From positions 19,599,501 through 19,663,500 of the forward strand of contig CM072339.1 in the NCBI GenBank assembly GCA_036874045.1: a stretch of DNA of 64,000 nt. The letters are read 5' to 3'. The translations under genes and the position numbers were made by a program. This stretch comes from Cymodocea nodosa (lineage: Eukaryota > Streptophyta > Magnoliopsida > Alismatales > Cymodoceaceae). Under the pieces are notes generated by a model, which saw only the letters and a list, made by a program, of their open reading frames with translations, did not search any database and was not told the origin of the DNA. Position 1 is the stretch's first letter; each line of letters opens with the position of its first letter. Shown here one piece after another: positions 25,670 to 37,186 of this stretch.

Positions 25670-26560
25670 AAATGTGTTTTCCTTAGATATCCTATTGGAT
25701 TACCCAAAAGGGTTACAAATTATTTGATTTAAACAAGTAGAAGATTTCTATCACACGTGATGTCACTTTCATGGAAAATGTTTTTTCCTTTTAGTGTTAT
25801 TCAAATTGAAAATCATAACTCCTTAGACCCTTTTACCATACATGACGACATCACTATCCCCATTGATAATCATGATGACATCACCATTGTCCTTCATGTC
25901 AACGATGAGGATGGCGACATGCTTGAGCAAGATCAAGAAGATGCCATTGACAGTGTTGTGCAAGATGATCCTTTACCTGTTGAGGCCACTCTTCCCACCC
26001 CTTGTTGATATGGGATAATTAATAAATGCCCCAACCGTTATGATGATTATATTTGTAATTCTTCTAGTATTGTAAATTTATTTCCTCTTAGTAACTACAT
26101 TAGCTATGAAAATTTATTAGAGAAATTTGCAGATTTTATCCAATCTCTCGATCATTAACAACCCATCGGTTGCAAATGGGTATATAAAATCAAGCATAAG
26201 GAAGATGGTAGTATAGAAAAGTAGAAGCTTGTCTTGTCACCAATTGATACACACAAAAGGAAGTCATTGATTACAATCAAACTTTTTGTCCTGTCACAAA
26301 AATGAAAATATTGAGAGTTAATTCAGCTCTTGCTACGAAGACAAATTGGCATTTACAACAATTAGACATCTCTAATGCTTTTCCCCATGGTATTTTGTAA
26401 GAGGAAGTCTACGTGACGATTCCTAAAGGCTTGGCTTTTCAAAAGGGGGGCCTGTTGAACATGGAAAAGTCTATCACCTTAAAAAATCTTTATATGATTT
26501 GAAACAAGTTTGTAGAAATTGATTTACCACCTTGTAAATACAGGTGATCTCATAAGGAGT
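25670..26560 (+). mobile_element. Ty1/copia integrase-to-reverse-transcriptase fragment
   Basis: Plus-strand frames give a copia series: a YPKGYKLFD-like block near 25700, TRDVTFMENV near 25760, then DKHKEDGS-type residues near 26200 and WHLQQLDISNAFPHGIL near 26350, followed by LYDLKQVCRN near 26495. This is the polyprotein segment spanning the end of integrase and the start of reverse transcriptase. Frameshifts and stops throughout. Confidence 0.75.
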
Positions 26561-28249
26561 ACAATGAATTCAATATTTCAGCAAGACTCTTGATTAATTA
26601 CTAGTTGTTAGGCTAAAAATTTACTTAAAGAATTTTTCTTTTGCAATGACCCCCTAACGACTTATATTAGATGTTCGTAATGGTTACTCATGTTATATGA
26701 AGCACTTCGTAAAGATTGGGTAAACTTTATGACACAATGAAATTAATAATGAGGCCAAGATAGAACTATATGAAAGAAAAGCTTTAAGTAAAGTTGAAGC
26801 TGATGATAGATAAAGAAAAGAGAATAACTATTTCTTAATTTAATACTCAAACAAACAAAATATAAACATGATTTTTATTAAAAACATAAATGAACATTGA
26901 TATACTGCTAACACAATAACATATAACTTTCTTTACTTTACATTTAGCTTATAGAAATAATTTCAATTTTGATTACAAACATAAGAATACACAACTCAGG
27001 TGATGCAATCACTAACCAAGTAGTTGAACCAACATTGTTCTGCCTCTTTACTTTGAATCTTGAGAAACTTTTGTTAGTAAGAGATCTTTGAACACCCTTT
27101 CTAGCATAGTAGCTACTTACTTTGGTGAATCAGCCTCCACATGAGATGCTTCGAATTTGCCTTTGCTTTATCAAAAGTGAAAAATGGCTGAACATAGAGA
27201 ATAGTAAATCCTTTTGATCCAGTGATGACACAGACGAATAGAAACAAACTCTTAAAAAATTGGGTGACTCTTTCTCATTGAACTTTTCCTTTTATAATTT
27301 ACTTCTAGCAACCACCAGTCATTCCACGTTCTTCCACTTGTAGCATCCATATTTCACGTTTCACATAGCCTTCACATAATATTTTTCCTTACAATTTAAA
27401 AGTTCGTTGCGAAAGAAGTTACATACACTCATAAATAAATTTAACAATTTTTATAACAATGAGTAACCATTTTACCTATAATTCTTTTCATAATCATTCA
27501 AATAATCGCATGTGAGAACTTAAAGTTGTCATATGACAACATGTCATAAAAAAGTCGAACAACCAAAATTTACGAACTTCTTCATATTGTTTAGGCAAAT
27601 TGGATGATGGGATTCGTAAAGTTCATTTAAGCCTTATAAACTCAACTTTGTAGTATTTGTTTGTAAATAAATTTGACCTTTAATCTCTTATTCCAGGAGT
27701 TTCAATTGTTTTAGTTTAATTTGCTATAATTTTGATTAATTTCAATTAGTTTAATATGTTTTAAAGGTTAACCAATCATTATCTTGTTAATCTAATAATA
27801 ATAATAATAATTCATTCTAATAGTGACAATAATTCCATGCTCTTCCATAAATTAACCTTTATAAACCATAAAATAATTCATCTAAATAAATTCCCCAATA
27901 CTTACATCTTGCTACTTAGCAATACTTCCACAAGTAGGTATAGTCTAATTATCCTCAACTAGTTAAGGGCCAAATTTTCAAAAAGTAATTGATACTAGCA
28001 AGTGTTTATTCTACGCTAGGATTATCTTGTCTAGTCAAATCCTTATATCTCATCAATAACAAAAATTTAAACATCATAAAACTTTTGAATAATTTTCACA
28101 AGTGTTTACTCGTTTTCTTAATTTTGAATGCTTTCATATCATCTTCTCCTACAATAATTTGGAACAACATGACACTTTTAGGAAGAGAAAGAAGTCTTTG
28201 CAAAAGTCGATGGTCATTTGATAAGCAAACTTTAAAAGGAGTTATTGTG
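26561..28249. other. AT-rich region, no gene recognised
   Basis: No protein family recognised on either strand. Because it lies between a copia fragment and a gypsy integrase fragment, it is probably further decayed retrotransposon sequence. Confidence 0.35.
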
Positions 28250-28892
28250 TGAGACACACAATTCATAATGGACAGGTTATTCAAGTTAGGAGAGGACTAT
28301 GATACTCTTTAAGTTTAAATTACTACTAGTTAGAAATGGAGGATGTTGATCATTATGTTTGCACTTGTTTAGTGTGTCAATTAGATAAAATCAAGAGAAA
28401 AAGGGTAGCCAACTTACTATAACCCCTACCCATCTTAGAGAAGCCTTGAGAGAATGTCTTCGTGGACTTTATATGTGAACTATTAAAAGTGTTAAGAGTG
28501 TACATAGATCATGATGGTAGTTGACAGATTATTCACGTATGCTATCATTGTTTTGATATCAAAGAAGTGTATTATAGAGACAATGATGAGATTGTTCATA
28601 TAGAATATTGTCAAACATTAGAACCTTCTTAGGAACATTGTGAGCAATAGATATGCTCACTTTATAAGAAGATTTTGAGGAACATTGTTCAAAATTTTGA
28701 GAACCTAACTTAACTTTTTGATAGCAAATCATCGACAAATAAAATGAATCAATACTCTTCTAAAAGAATACCTAAAACACGTTGTAATGATTAACTTGAA
28801 CTATTCGACATTGGTAAATTTTGTCACAATCTTCGTCTAAATTCATTAATAAGGAAGTGTCTCTTTGAGTTGACAATAGGGCATTAAACCAT
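28250..28892 (+). mobile_element. Ty3/gypsy integrase fragment
   Basis: Plus-strand pieces in gypsy integrase order: the zinc-binding end VCQLDKIKRKRVANLL near 28375, LPILEKPWENVFVDFI near 28430, a VVDRLFTYA block near 28513, TNKMNQYSSK near 28740 and FELTIGH near 28868. Multiple frameshifts and stops. It ends abruptly where unit X copy 2 begins. Confidence 0.7.
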
Positions 28893-29925
28893 TCGATGAT
28901 GGGACGCCTGGTGCCTTCACCTAGTATGATGATGTCGACGTTTTCTTAGAATCTCAGACGGCAGTTGCTCCCGTTGGCACGGTGGTGTTTGAGGATGGCC
29001 TCGGCACAGGCAACCATTCGCTGCAGCCACGGGCAGTGTTGAAATCGAGATAGATGTCTGAAAAAAGGCGAATCTGAGTCTCCTTCTATTTTATTCTGTC
29101 CTTTGTTCGAAAATATTCTTTGGATTTAAAAGATAAGATTTACTCGTAAACCATTCATTTGTTTTCCATATTTGATCATTGTTCAGGGTTTTCCGCTCAT
29201 CTCTTCATTTCAGTTATTGGGTGCTATTCCTGTTTGTCCCTCTCTTTCCCTCTTTCCGTCAATTTTAAATGGGGCAATGATGAATACTGCAGCTTCTAAG
29301 GTTTACGGACTTTGGTTTTTTAAGTAGAGGTGGCATGGCAAATCCGGATGGCCTGCTTCTGGCACGGGTAACAACAATAGGAGACAACCATTGCAGCCAT
29401 TTCTATGTTGGTCATCCAAGACCCAACTATCCAATGTATCAGGGGTGAGGCACGAGATGGATGGTGAAAGGGTTGCCCTCTCTATTACCCAACAATATGT
29501 TGATTCATAAAACCCTTAATCAGGGTTCTAACTCAGGTGAAAATATTATATTATAGAACATACACATAAAAACATATACACGCATATTTCGCGGCGATGT
29601 CGATGGTTTGTGTTTTGTCTCTGTTTTGGGAGTGACTTTATAACTTGGATGGGCTTTGTTTATTGCAAAAGCTGCTGTTGCAGCCGCATATCATGTACAG
29701 GGGAATACATCTTTTTTTGGTTGGGGAAACGAGTCTGAGCCTCCTCGTTCACGAGTTATCTTATGTTCTCATATGTTGCTTATTTAGATTTGTTTTTTTT
29801 TTTAACATTGTTCGCGTAGATGTCTTGACTATTTGTTCATTTTCTCATGCATTGGATTTGCAAATTCCTTGTATTATTGATAATAATACCATTATATATT
29901 CAAAAACGAATACAAAGCTTTATGT
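28893..29925 (+). repeat. Unit X, copy 2 (downstream of prenyltransferase A)
   Basis: Matches 20272-21400 along almost its full length, with small deletions and substitutions. It starts exactly at the end of a gypsy integrase remnant and ends about 120 bp before the stop codon of prenyltransferase A. No intact frame is shared by all copies. Confidence 0.7.
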
Positions 29926-30043
29926 CTTGTTTCACATTTTAACTATTGTTATACATTTCCTACTCTTGCCATTGTTAACGCAAGGTTGGTATTAGTAGTA
30001 GTGGTGGTGGTGCCCCTTCTGTTGATACACGTATGCCTACAAC

Positions 30044-32815
30044 TCATCGGATGAAGTGCATCAGGAAGTACTCAGCGTATAACAGCTGCAAAATAAAGAT
30101 GCGATATTTAAGTAATTAATTGCATATGACCATTTTAAACATTGATTTTAGAAATGCAATTAAATGTATGTATTTACCTTCCACAAAAGACTATCATGTT
30201 TTGCCGCAGAAGCGCTTCTCTTAGGATCAACATTCCGAGAGAAAAGCCAGTAAACGGCCGCGAGTATTCCATGGCCCAATACCTCCAAAACACGGTATTT
30301 TGTCAATTGAATTGGAGTCTCTCCAACTAAAATATGATTCAAACAAAACAAAAAAAGTATGGATGGAATGGTAGAGTTGTAGGGTTCAATTATCGTTAAA
30401 AAACTTACCGATACCGTCCTGCAGACAACATCTGTCGAAGTAGCACCGATCCCCATGCATACAGCATAGGTAATCATTAAAGAGCCAACGCAAAAGTTGA
30501 ACACCTGCCCACAAAGATTATTTATTTCTATGAGATGACATCGAACGTCTAAAAGTCGATCGATCAACCAAATATTATTTAGGGAGGAATATAGATATGA
30601 TCATGAGAACCAAATTCTCCAAAGAACACTCACTCTTTCTTGACCAAACCATATGGCAAAGGTCTGGATGCCATTAGCCTTGTCACCCTCCACATCATGT
30701 ATATCCTGATCGAAAGCGTGTGGAATGAGAACATATATGCGTTGTCTCCTCCACGTGAGGTAGAGATATGTGTGTTACGTACTTACCTTGGCTAGTGCAA
30801 TAATAAAAAGGAAGGAGGACATTATTGCGGAAGAAAACATTGCCGGCTTCGTCAACATCATTTGCTTCTTCAAAGCATATGCCTGCATATCTATGTTTAT
30901 TTACGGGTCGATGTAACTAAAGATGGGATAAAGGTTGTGTATGATAGTCGTTAAAGATGGGATGAGAGGACAATCTGAAATCACTAAAGAGTTGATGTTT
31001 GCACGAATCACCTGAATATGCAAGAAGATCGGAAGTTGCATGGGACCTCCCAAGCTCACTATTGTAAAGAGAGCTAGGAATGGATTACTCTTCCATCTGA
31101 GAAGTGGCAGCTGAAGAAAATTGGTAGGAGTTACAAATCGACAATATTTTCCCTATCTTTTTGCTCTTTATCACACATTTCTAGTTTAGATACGTACTTT
31201 AGGAAGGGGTCAAGGAAGGCAGATTCTGTGGATCTTCCGTTGACACGAAGCACATAATCGGTGGTAGTATGATTAAATGTAAACAAGTGCAAGTAATTGT
31301 GATTTAATTTTTATTCAAGTGTCGAACATGTAATCTTATACTCCCCAGTTCATTGGTATGATTGTAACCCATCGATTTCCATGTTTCATGAGGAAAAAAC
31401 GCTACTCACCTTGGCAGAATATGCAGTTCCCAGAAAAAAACCGATGACAACGTAAGCCATAAGTGCAGGTGACTCAGACGTTAAGGCCACCATAAGACTC
31501 TAGGGGATTTCATTGCAAACATAACGTTAATTATTGTATATTTATATATATGTAAAAATAAATAAAAGCCAAATGATTAATTTATATATGCGTGCTTAAT
31601 TTGAAAGAACGTGCGTGAAATTCGTAATATGTATATGTTCGGTACCACAGCAACAAAGGCCGCCCCTAGTAACGTTACTGCCGTCAAAGAAATCTCCCCA
31701 GTGACGAGTGGAAGGTATGGCCTATTGATCTGAAATCATATATTCCTGTATTAGCAAAAGTAAAGGAAAAATGTACCGAGAATTACTGCTTAAGTAATTA
31801 AGCAATGGGCTTGTATTTTTACGAACCCTGTCGATGTCCACGTCGTACACTTGGTTCACGGCAGTGACGTAAAGGGTCACGAACACGGCAGCAGTGAAAG
31901 CCTACCCATGCGTCAGATTAATTAGTAATATGATTATCTTTCTTGCATGATCAGTGAGTAATTAATTAAGTATGCTCACGCTCATGAATTACCTGAGCGA
32001 ATCCCAGGAAGAATGGCGCAGTAAGGTCTGCCACGCTCGTAAGCGGGAGGAATGAAACCGACGATACCGCCAGTACCTGTGATCGATCGACCCAAAGTTG
32101 GTTATCGGCAAGTTTAATTTCTCGGTGGCCGGAAAAGAATTAAACCAGAGGAAGGATGGACTTACGCCACCGATAGATGCGTACGGACGAAAGGTTCGAT
32201 TGAAGATGTCCAACCACTTTATAATAGGGTTGGAAAATTTGAGGTTTTCTGGGCCGCCGCCCTGCAGGGGAAGCGGTTGGGCCGACTCCTCGTTTGCGCT
32301 GGCACGCAACTGATGCGTCTGCGTTGGGTTCTTGGGCGTGGATCGGATGGGGGTGGCGTTGCCGGGGTGATCAGGAAGCGAGCAGTAATATGTTCCACTC
32401 AACGCCTGTCGGTGTATGCTGGCGCTTTGCTTCCCACGGAATCTGAACCAAATTAATTCCACGCCCATTTAATTGCTTGTTAGTTTGTCTGATGTCTGAT
32501 CACAACTAATTAATGCATGTTGTAGTTGAATCGGAAGGAAAAAAGCCAACTATATACAACTAATTTTGATCTTTTTCCTGATCGAGCACGTGGTTCACAA
32601 AAGGACTTGTAAGTACCTTTTGCTTGGAAGAGTTGGGACCGAGCATGTTGTTCGCGCAACACCTGCAAACGTATTCATTATACACCAGTGGAAGAAGAAG
32701 AAGAAGCGGTGGAGGAGGAGGAGGAAGAAGAAGAAGAGGAGGAGGAGAAAGATGAAGAAGAAGACATGATACCTTTTGGCAAAAGCAAGGCAGACAAGTT
32801 GCCACTGTACTGCAT
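30044..32815 (-). CDS. UbiA-type plastid aromatic prenyltransferase A (homogentisate phytyltransferase group)
   Basis: Thirteen exons, all with GT-AG borders: 32773-32815, 32617-32662, 32166-32442, 31993-32076, 31827-31901, 31646-31729, 31410-31499, 31012-31110, 30787-30882, 30634-30705, 30409-30504, 30178-30282, 30044-30085. They join to 402 codons with no stop, close to the usual length of the family. These enzymes are multi-pass plastid membrane proteins that attach a prenyl chain to an aromatic acceptor such as homogentisate, or in relatives to flavonoids. Residues 1 to about 100 are a Ser/Thr/Arg-rich, acid-poor leader typical of a transit peptide. The first Asp-rich motif is NQVYDVDIDR (exon 5), followed by PYLPLVTGE. 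The second is DIHDVEGDKANGI (exon 10), with His where most relatives have Pro. The C-terminus is LLYAEYFLMHFIR. The ATG used by paralogue B is ACG here (32822-32824), so I start at the next in-frame Met. Acceptor and prenyl donor cannot be told from sequence. Confidence 0.88.
32690..32766. repeat. GAA/GAG microsatellite in intron 1 of prenyltransferase A
   Basis: About 75 bp of purine triplets (GAAGAA, GGAGGA) just beside the exon 1 donor. On the coding strand it reads as CTT/CTC triplets. The truncated paralogues have only a short tract here, and paralogue B has several hundred bases. Confidence 0.85.
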
Positions 32816-32897
32816 GGCGAACGTGGTTATGGATCGATCTTCTCTCGAATCCTTAATGTTTTGGTTAAGCTGTTGTCTAAAGCTCAAATACCACTTC

Positions 32898-32905
32898 TAT
32901 TTATA
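32898..32905 (-). promoter_or_regulatory. TATA box of prenyltransferase A
   Basis: TATAAATA on the minus strand, about 85 bp upstream of the chosen start. The same box, in the same setting next to a GCTCAA block, occurs upstream of the other paralogues, which supports it as a shared core promoter element. Confidence 0.65.
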
Positions 32906-33662
32906 ACTCCAAAGTATTGGTCGTCAATTATTTTATGTTATTAAACGGCCCTCATCAAGTTTTTCTACACCACGTGAACGGTGGCGGGTCATGCATTCCG
33001 TTCCATCCCATCCAAACCTCCAATTTCCTTTTGTTCACCACACATAAGAATATGCTTTTAAGTAAAGACCTTTTCGTGGATCTGTAATACAAAGTAGAAT
33101 ATGATTTAAATTAAAATATTACATTTCAACAATCAACCCGCAAATATGAAATTTGAGGATGCTTGTTGTTTTCCCTCTTTGAGTTTTAAGTAACCTTTTG
33201 GAAAGAGAACGATAAAAATCGTGAGTCATTGGTGGGACTTGGCCGACGGATACACATACTTACCACATAAACAGAGGAACGTGAAGAGATCTGCGACGGC
33301 GTGACTTTTGGTTCCGCAACGAGGCGGCCTAGCCGAGTAACACTTGGATTCTATTTTGTCTTCAAAAGCCATCCAAGGACAAATTTTAGTCTTCAATGGC
33401 CTCTAAGGATTTTCAATGGTTGCTTACGTACTTACACCAAACCCCACGTTTGATGATGAAAAGATAAGATTGTTAGTGGCAAGTTTGGAAAGCAAGAAGA
33501 ATAGAAAGTGTAGGAAAATTTTAAAAATTTGAAAGTGTCAAGTATATGTCAGGAATGTAAAGAATATAGATTATATATATATATTTAAATTATTTTTTAA
33601 GTGATATATTATTTAAGTTCAGTAACGTGCAATAGTGGTGCATGCGTCCGTTCGTCAGGTGA
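32906..33662. other. Upstream region of prenyltransferase A
   Basis: No gene. Contains a CACGTG box near 32971 in ACACCACGTGAACGG and an AT run near 33574-33586. It ends at the left junction of the 2.35-kb duplicated segment. Confidence 0.5.
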
Positions 33663-33708
33663 ACTTGTAGTTAAGTAAATGAACGAATTTAAGTAAATTG
33701 AGTCTCGT

Positions 33709-34324
33709 TTGCGCCGACTCCTCGTTTGCGCTGGCACGCAACTGATGCGTCTGCGTTGGGTTCTTGGGCGTGGATCGGATGGGGGAGGCGTTGCCGGGCT
33801 GATCGAGAAGCGAGTGATAAAATGTTCCACTCAGCGCCTGTGTGTGAATGCTGGCGCTTTGCTTTCTGTGCAATCTGAACATAGCAAATTAATTCCATGC
33901 CCATTTAATTGCTTGTTAGTTTGTCTGATGTCTGATCACAGCTAACTAATTAATAGATGTTGCCGTTGAATCGGAAGAAAAAAAGCCTACTATATACGAC
34001 TAATTTTGATCTTTTTCTCCATCAAGCAAGTGGTTCGATCACCATAACATATGTAAGTACCTTTGGCTTGGAGGTGTTGGAACCGAGAATGTTGTTGTCG
34101 GCACAGCACCTGCAAACAGATTCATTATACACCTGTGGTAAGATATATCTACTTGTAACATTTATATTTAACTAGATCTATTTCATTTTCTTTAAGCCTG
34201 TGATTTTAAGGTCTGGTGATTCACCACCATCGCCGTCGTTTTCAGCAATGGAAGAAGAAGAAGAAGTAATACCTTTTGGCAGCAGCAAGGCAGACAGGGT
34301 GTGGCAGTATTGCTTGGGGAACAT
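33709..34324 (-). pseudogene. Truncated prenyltransferase, copy 1 (exons 1, 2 and part of 3)
   Basis: Exons 34273-34324, 34061-34109 and a partial exon 3 at 33709-33874 match the two intact paralogues. Exon 1 encodes MFPKQYCHTLSALLLPK with an intact ATG and splice sites, and phases are preserved. Exon 3 is cut after the ESAQ residues, before any membrane segment or Asp-rich motif, and the frame runs on into retroelement sequence (TRLNLLKFVHLL). Only a transit-peptide-like region remains, so no enzyme can be made. Confidence 0.88.
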
Positions 34325-34439
34325 GTTTATGGATGGAAGAAATAACAATGGAAGCTAAGCTAAAATGAAACGGAGGTTTTCTTGTTCTTGTCACTAATCC
34401 TTTTGGTTGAGATGAGGCCTAGAGCTCAAACTCCGCTTC

Positions 34440-34447
34440 TATTTATA
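34440..34447 (-). promoter_or_regulatory. TATA box of truncated prenyltransferase copy 1
   Basis: TATAAATA on the minus strand, in the same CTTCTATTTATAACTC setting seen upstream of paralogue A. It suggests that the truncated copy kept its promoter. Confidence 0.55.
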
Positions 34448-34778
34448 ACTCAACGATCGATATTACTAGTCCCAGAAACCACCAAATGATTGTTAAAACA
34501 AATAAATACAACCATGGGCATGGGCATAGCTACTCCCTGATGCCTCCGGCCTTCCCGCCCCTTCTCCCTTTACAAAATCATCCTTTAGTGTTCCAGGCAC
34601 GAACTCACACGTCAAGATCCGTCACCATCAAGATCTTTGGGATCCAGCTGCCGTGAGAAATTTTTCGGCAGGGAGGAATACGTGACACGTTGGAACACCG
34701 TTGAGTCAGCCTGCACCAAAGGGGCGGCGGTGGCGGGCGACGAGTGTTGGTATCCCCTACGATTTTGCATCTCTAAAT

Positions 34779-36016
34779 GGGTAGATAAATTCTAACCCAT
34801 TTGGAAAATTAGCTTCTATTAAGTAAAATTTACCTACATCAAAACAATTATTAGTCTAAATATAATTTAAATTATGTTTGAATTTTTTCAAAAATATTTA
34901 CTAGGTAAAACTAGAAGTCCATTAGGTTGAGATATTACATCTTAAAGTACTCTAGCATCAATAGATCTTGTCCATCAAGTATGAATATAAATAAATTTCA
35001 TGTTAAAATTACAAGTTACCAATAAAGTTTTTGATACATCATTTTTATTCTTAAATTTTGCTGTTTCTTCTCTATAGATGGTTGCTTTTATATGTGTATT
35101 ATCTGTTACATCAATACAATTTTGTTAACAAATACAAGAGAAGAATTATATAAAATAAGATTAATGTTTCAAAAAATAAAAAATGGTAATAGTAGTTTAC
35201 CTTGAAGTATGGGAAGACATTTATATCATTACAGATTTGTCTATGTGTTGATGATGAATGTTTAGCTACTATACCATTCAATATCTCATTGAATACATGA
35301 CTAATAATGTAACTTAGAACGATGAAATATTTCTCGTGTTACTTCATATCTTTAATTTTATCCAACTATTACTAAAAATAATGTTAATTTCTCCTTCATA
35401 GTAATGTTATTATCATCATGTACTACTCCCTCATTTCTCAAAAAATCACAAAATTGTAGGAATATAGATGAACTCATATAATATATTTTCCTACAATTAT
35501 ATGCTTGCTTTGGTAAATTTAGATCTAATAATATTTTAACTAATCTTGCCCTTCTTCTTTGTTGTAGATGCGATTAGTAATCATTAAAATAATACTAGAA
35601 TGATATGCAATTGTACTAAAAAAACTCCACAAATACATCATTATCTTTCGCTTTTCCTCTTATTCTTCTAATAATAGCCTCAACTAGTGGTTGCTTTCCT
35701 TTAAATTCATTTGCAAAGAATATCACCTATAAAAACATCATCATGTATGTTACTTGATTAATAAGAGTTTATCAGAACCTATAAAAATAACATTATATTA
35801 TCACATCACATCAACAACATAAAAGTTTATCATATCAAACATCAACATAAGAGTTTATCACATTACATAAAACAACATTAAAGTTTATCACAACATACAA
35901 TAACATCAACAACTCTTTAAAATATTAACATAATCTACTAACAAGTTCTTTACATCAACTTAAATAAAATGTCAACCATACTAAAATTGTTTTCACATTT
36001 TTGTACTTTGTAATAA
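34779..36016 (-). mobile_element. PIF/Harbinger remnant in the upstream region, copy 1
   Basis: Matches the minus-strand PIF/Harbinger element at 60961-61700, for example TAAGTAAAATTTACCTACAT (34821) and ACCTTGAAGTATGG (35199). It covers part of the transposase and is cut at both ends. After 36016 the sequence again resembles prenyltransferase promoter DNA. Confidence 0.65.
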
Positions 36017-36200
36017 ATTGGATTTCCTACTCCTACAGCTAGCGGTCATGGCTGGGCGTTAATTTACTTGGACTTTTTGTTGACCACAGGAAGATTGGTG
36101 AAGGAAAAAAATATTTTGAATATTTGTGGACAACCACATTGATCTGGGTAACCTACCACTTCAACCATAAAATTTTAATGTCGGACACACAAAAGAATAT
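36017..36200 (-). promoter_or_regulatory. Displaced prenyltransferase upstream flank
   Basis: 36020-36090 aligns with 58172-58242, upstream of prenyltransferase B: GGATTTCCT, AG.GGTC, GGGCGTT and TTTTTGTT occur in the same order and spacing. The PIF remnant therefore appears to split the promoter region of the truncated gene from its farther upstream DNA. Confidence 0.5.
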
Positions 36201-36849
36201 GTTAATAACTAAGTAAAAGTCTCCTTGTGTTGGTTGCCAAGAAATTGATTTTTTTTTAATAAAAATTATTATTATAAGACGAAGAAATAAAAGTGATCAT
36301 TTCAAATTTGAGCTTCTCTGCATTCCCAAATTGTGACTGACCAAATCTTCGTGACTGCTTGTTAGAACCAACTTTAACAATTATATTCAATTTATATATC
36401 CAACGTGTCGCAAGTTGTCATACTATCTTTTTAATTATGATTTTTTTCTTAATTATGTTACTAAAAATTCCTGGTTATTAGAAGAAATATTAAAGGAAAA
36501 TGTTTTTTTTTTTTGGAAAATTGAAGGAAGATGAAGTTTTTGTTAAATGAAGAAGATTTTTGCTTTGCAAAATTGAACGAAGATTAATGTTTTGTCAAAG
36601 AAAGGGGATGAACTTTTTTTAAAACAATAGGATTGAAAAGTTTTTGATTGTAAGAACATTTCAATTGTAAAAATATTTTGATTGAAAAAACTTCTAATAT
36701 GATCAACGTAATTTATTTAGTATTAGACATTTCAAATTTATTGAAATAGTTTTTTATTGTAGTAAAAATTTCTATATATTTCAAGTATATTCATTTCATT
36801 TCATAAAATTTGTGAATATTTTTTTAATATATATTTCAATATTTTGCAA
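36201..36849. other. AT-rich intergenic DNA
   Basis: No gene recognised. Contains several TTGAANGAAGAT-like short repeats around 36520-36600 but no clear array. Confidence 0.35.
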
Positions 36850-37186
36850 CAATTAGAACTCTAATTACTTACATATCTTTCATGATAGTCATTGATTGTC
36901 ATAAAAGATACATCTTTAGTAACAGTTTAATCTATCATTATATCTTAATCTTTTGTGACAATTAAAAATTGTCATGAAAGAATAATGGAAAATGACAATT
37001 GTCAAACTGTATTAATAAATGTATCGATAGTGACAGTCGAAAAATTTTATTACAATAGTCTTATTTTAACTATTGTGACAACATCTATTGTGTTAGTCAT
37101 AAATCTATCATAAAAAGCCTGCTATGATAGTTTTACCAGTCTAATGTGACAGTTTTGTTTATCACTAAATAAGAAATTTAGTATAG
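36850..37186. mobile_element. Possible CACTA-type transposon end
   Basis: Read on the minus strand, the block starts CACTATACTAAATTTCTT (from 37186) and is followed by repeated short motifs with TGTCAC and TATCATAG, much like the subterminal repeats of plant CACTA elements. ACTGTCAC/GTGACAGT and TGTCATGA units recur on both strands down to about 36880. No second terminus or transposase was found. Confidence 0.35.

Larger units (their letters stand above)
33663..36016. repeat. 2.35-kb duplicated segment, copy 1
   Basis: Nearly identical to 42334-44686, at an offset of 8671 bases (8670 after a one-base indel). By eye I found only a few differences, for example near 34240, 35308, 35895 and 35938. 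It holds a retroelement tail of about 45 bp, a truncated prenyltransferase (part of exon 3, exons 2 and 1), its promoter, and part of a PIF/Harbinger element. It is bounded at 33662/33663 and 36016/36017. Confidence 0.92.

Noticed and set aside
33609-34175. Short frames of 71-78 codons on both strands
   Set aside because: All are pieces of the truncated prenyltransferase exons or their antisense shadows.
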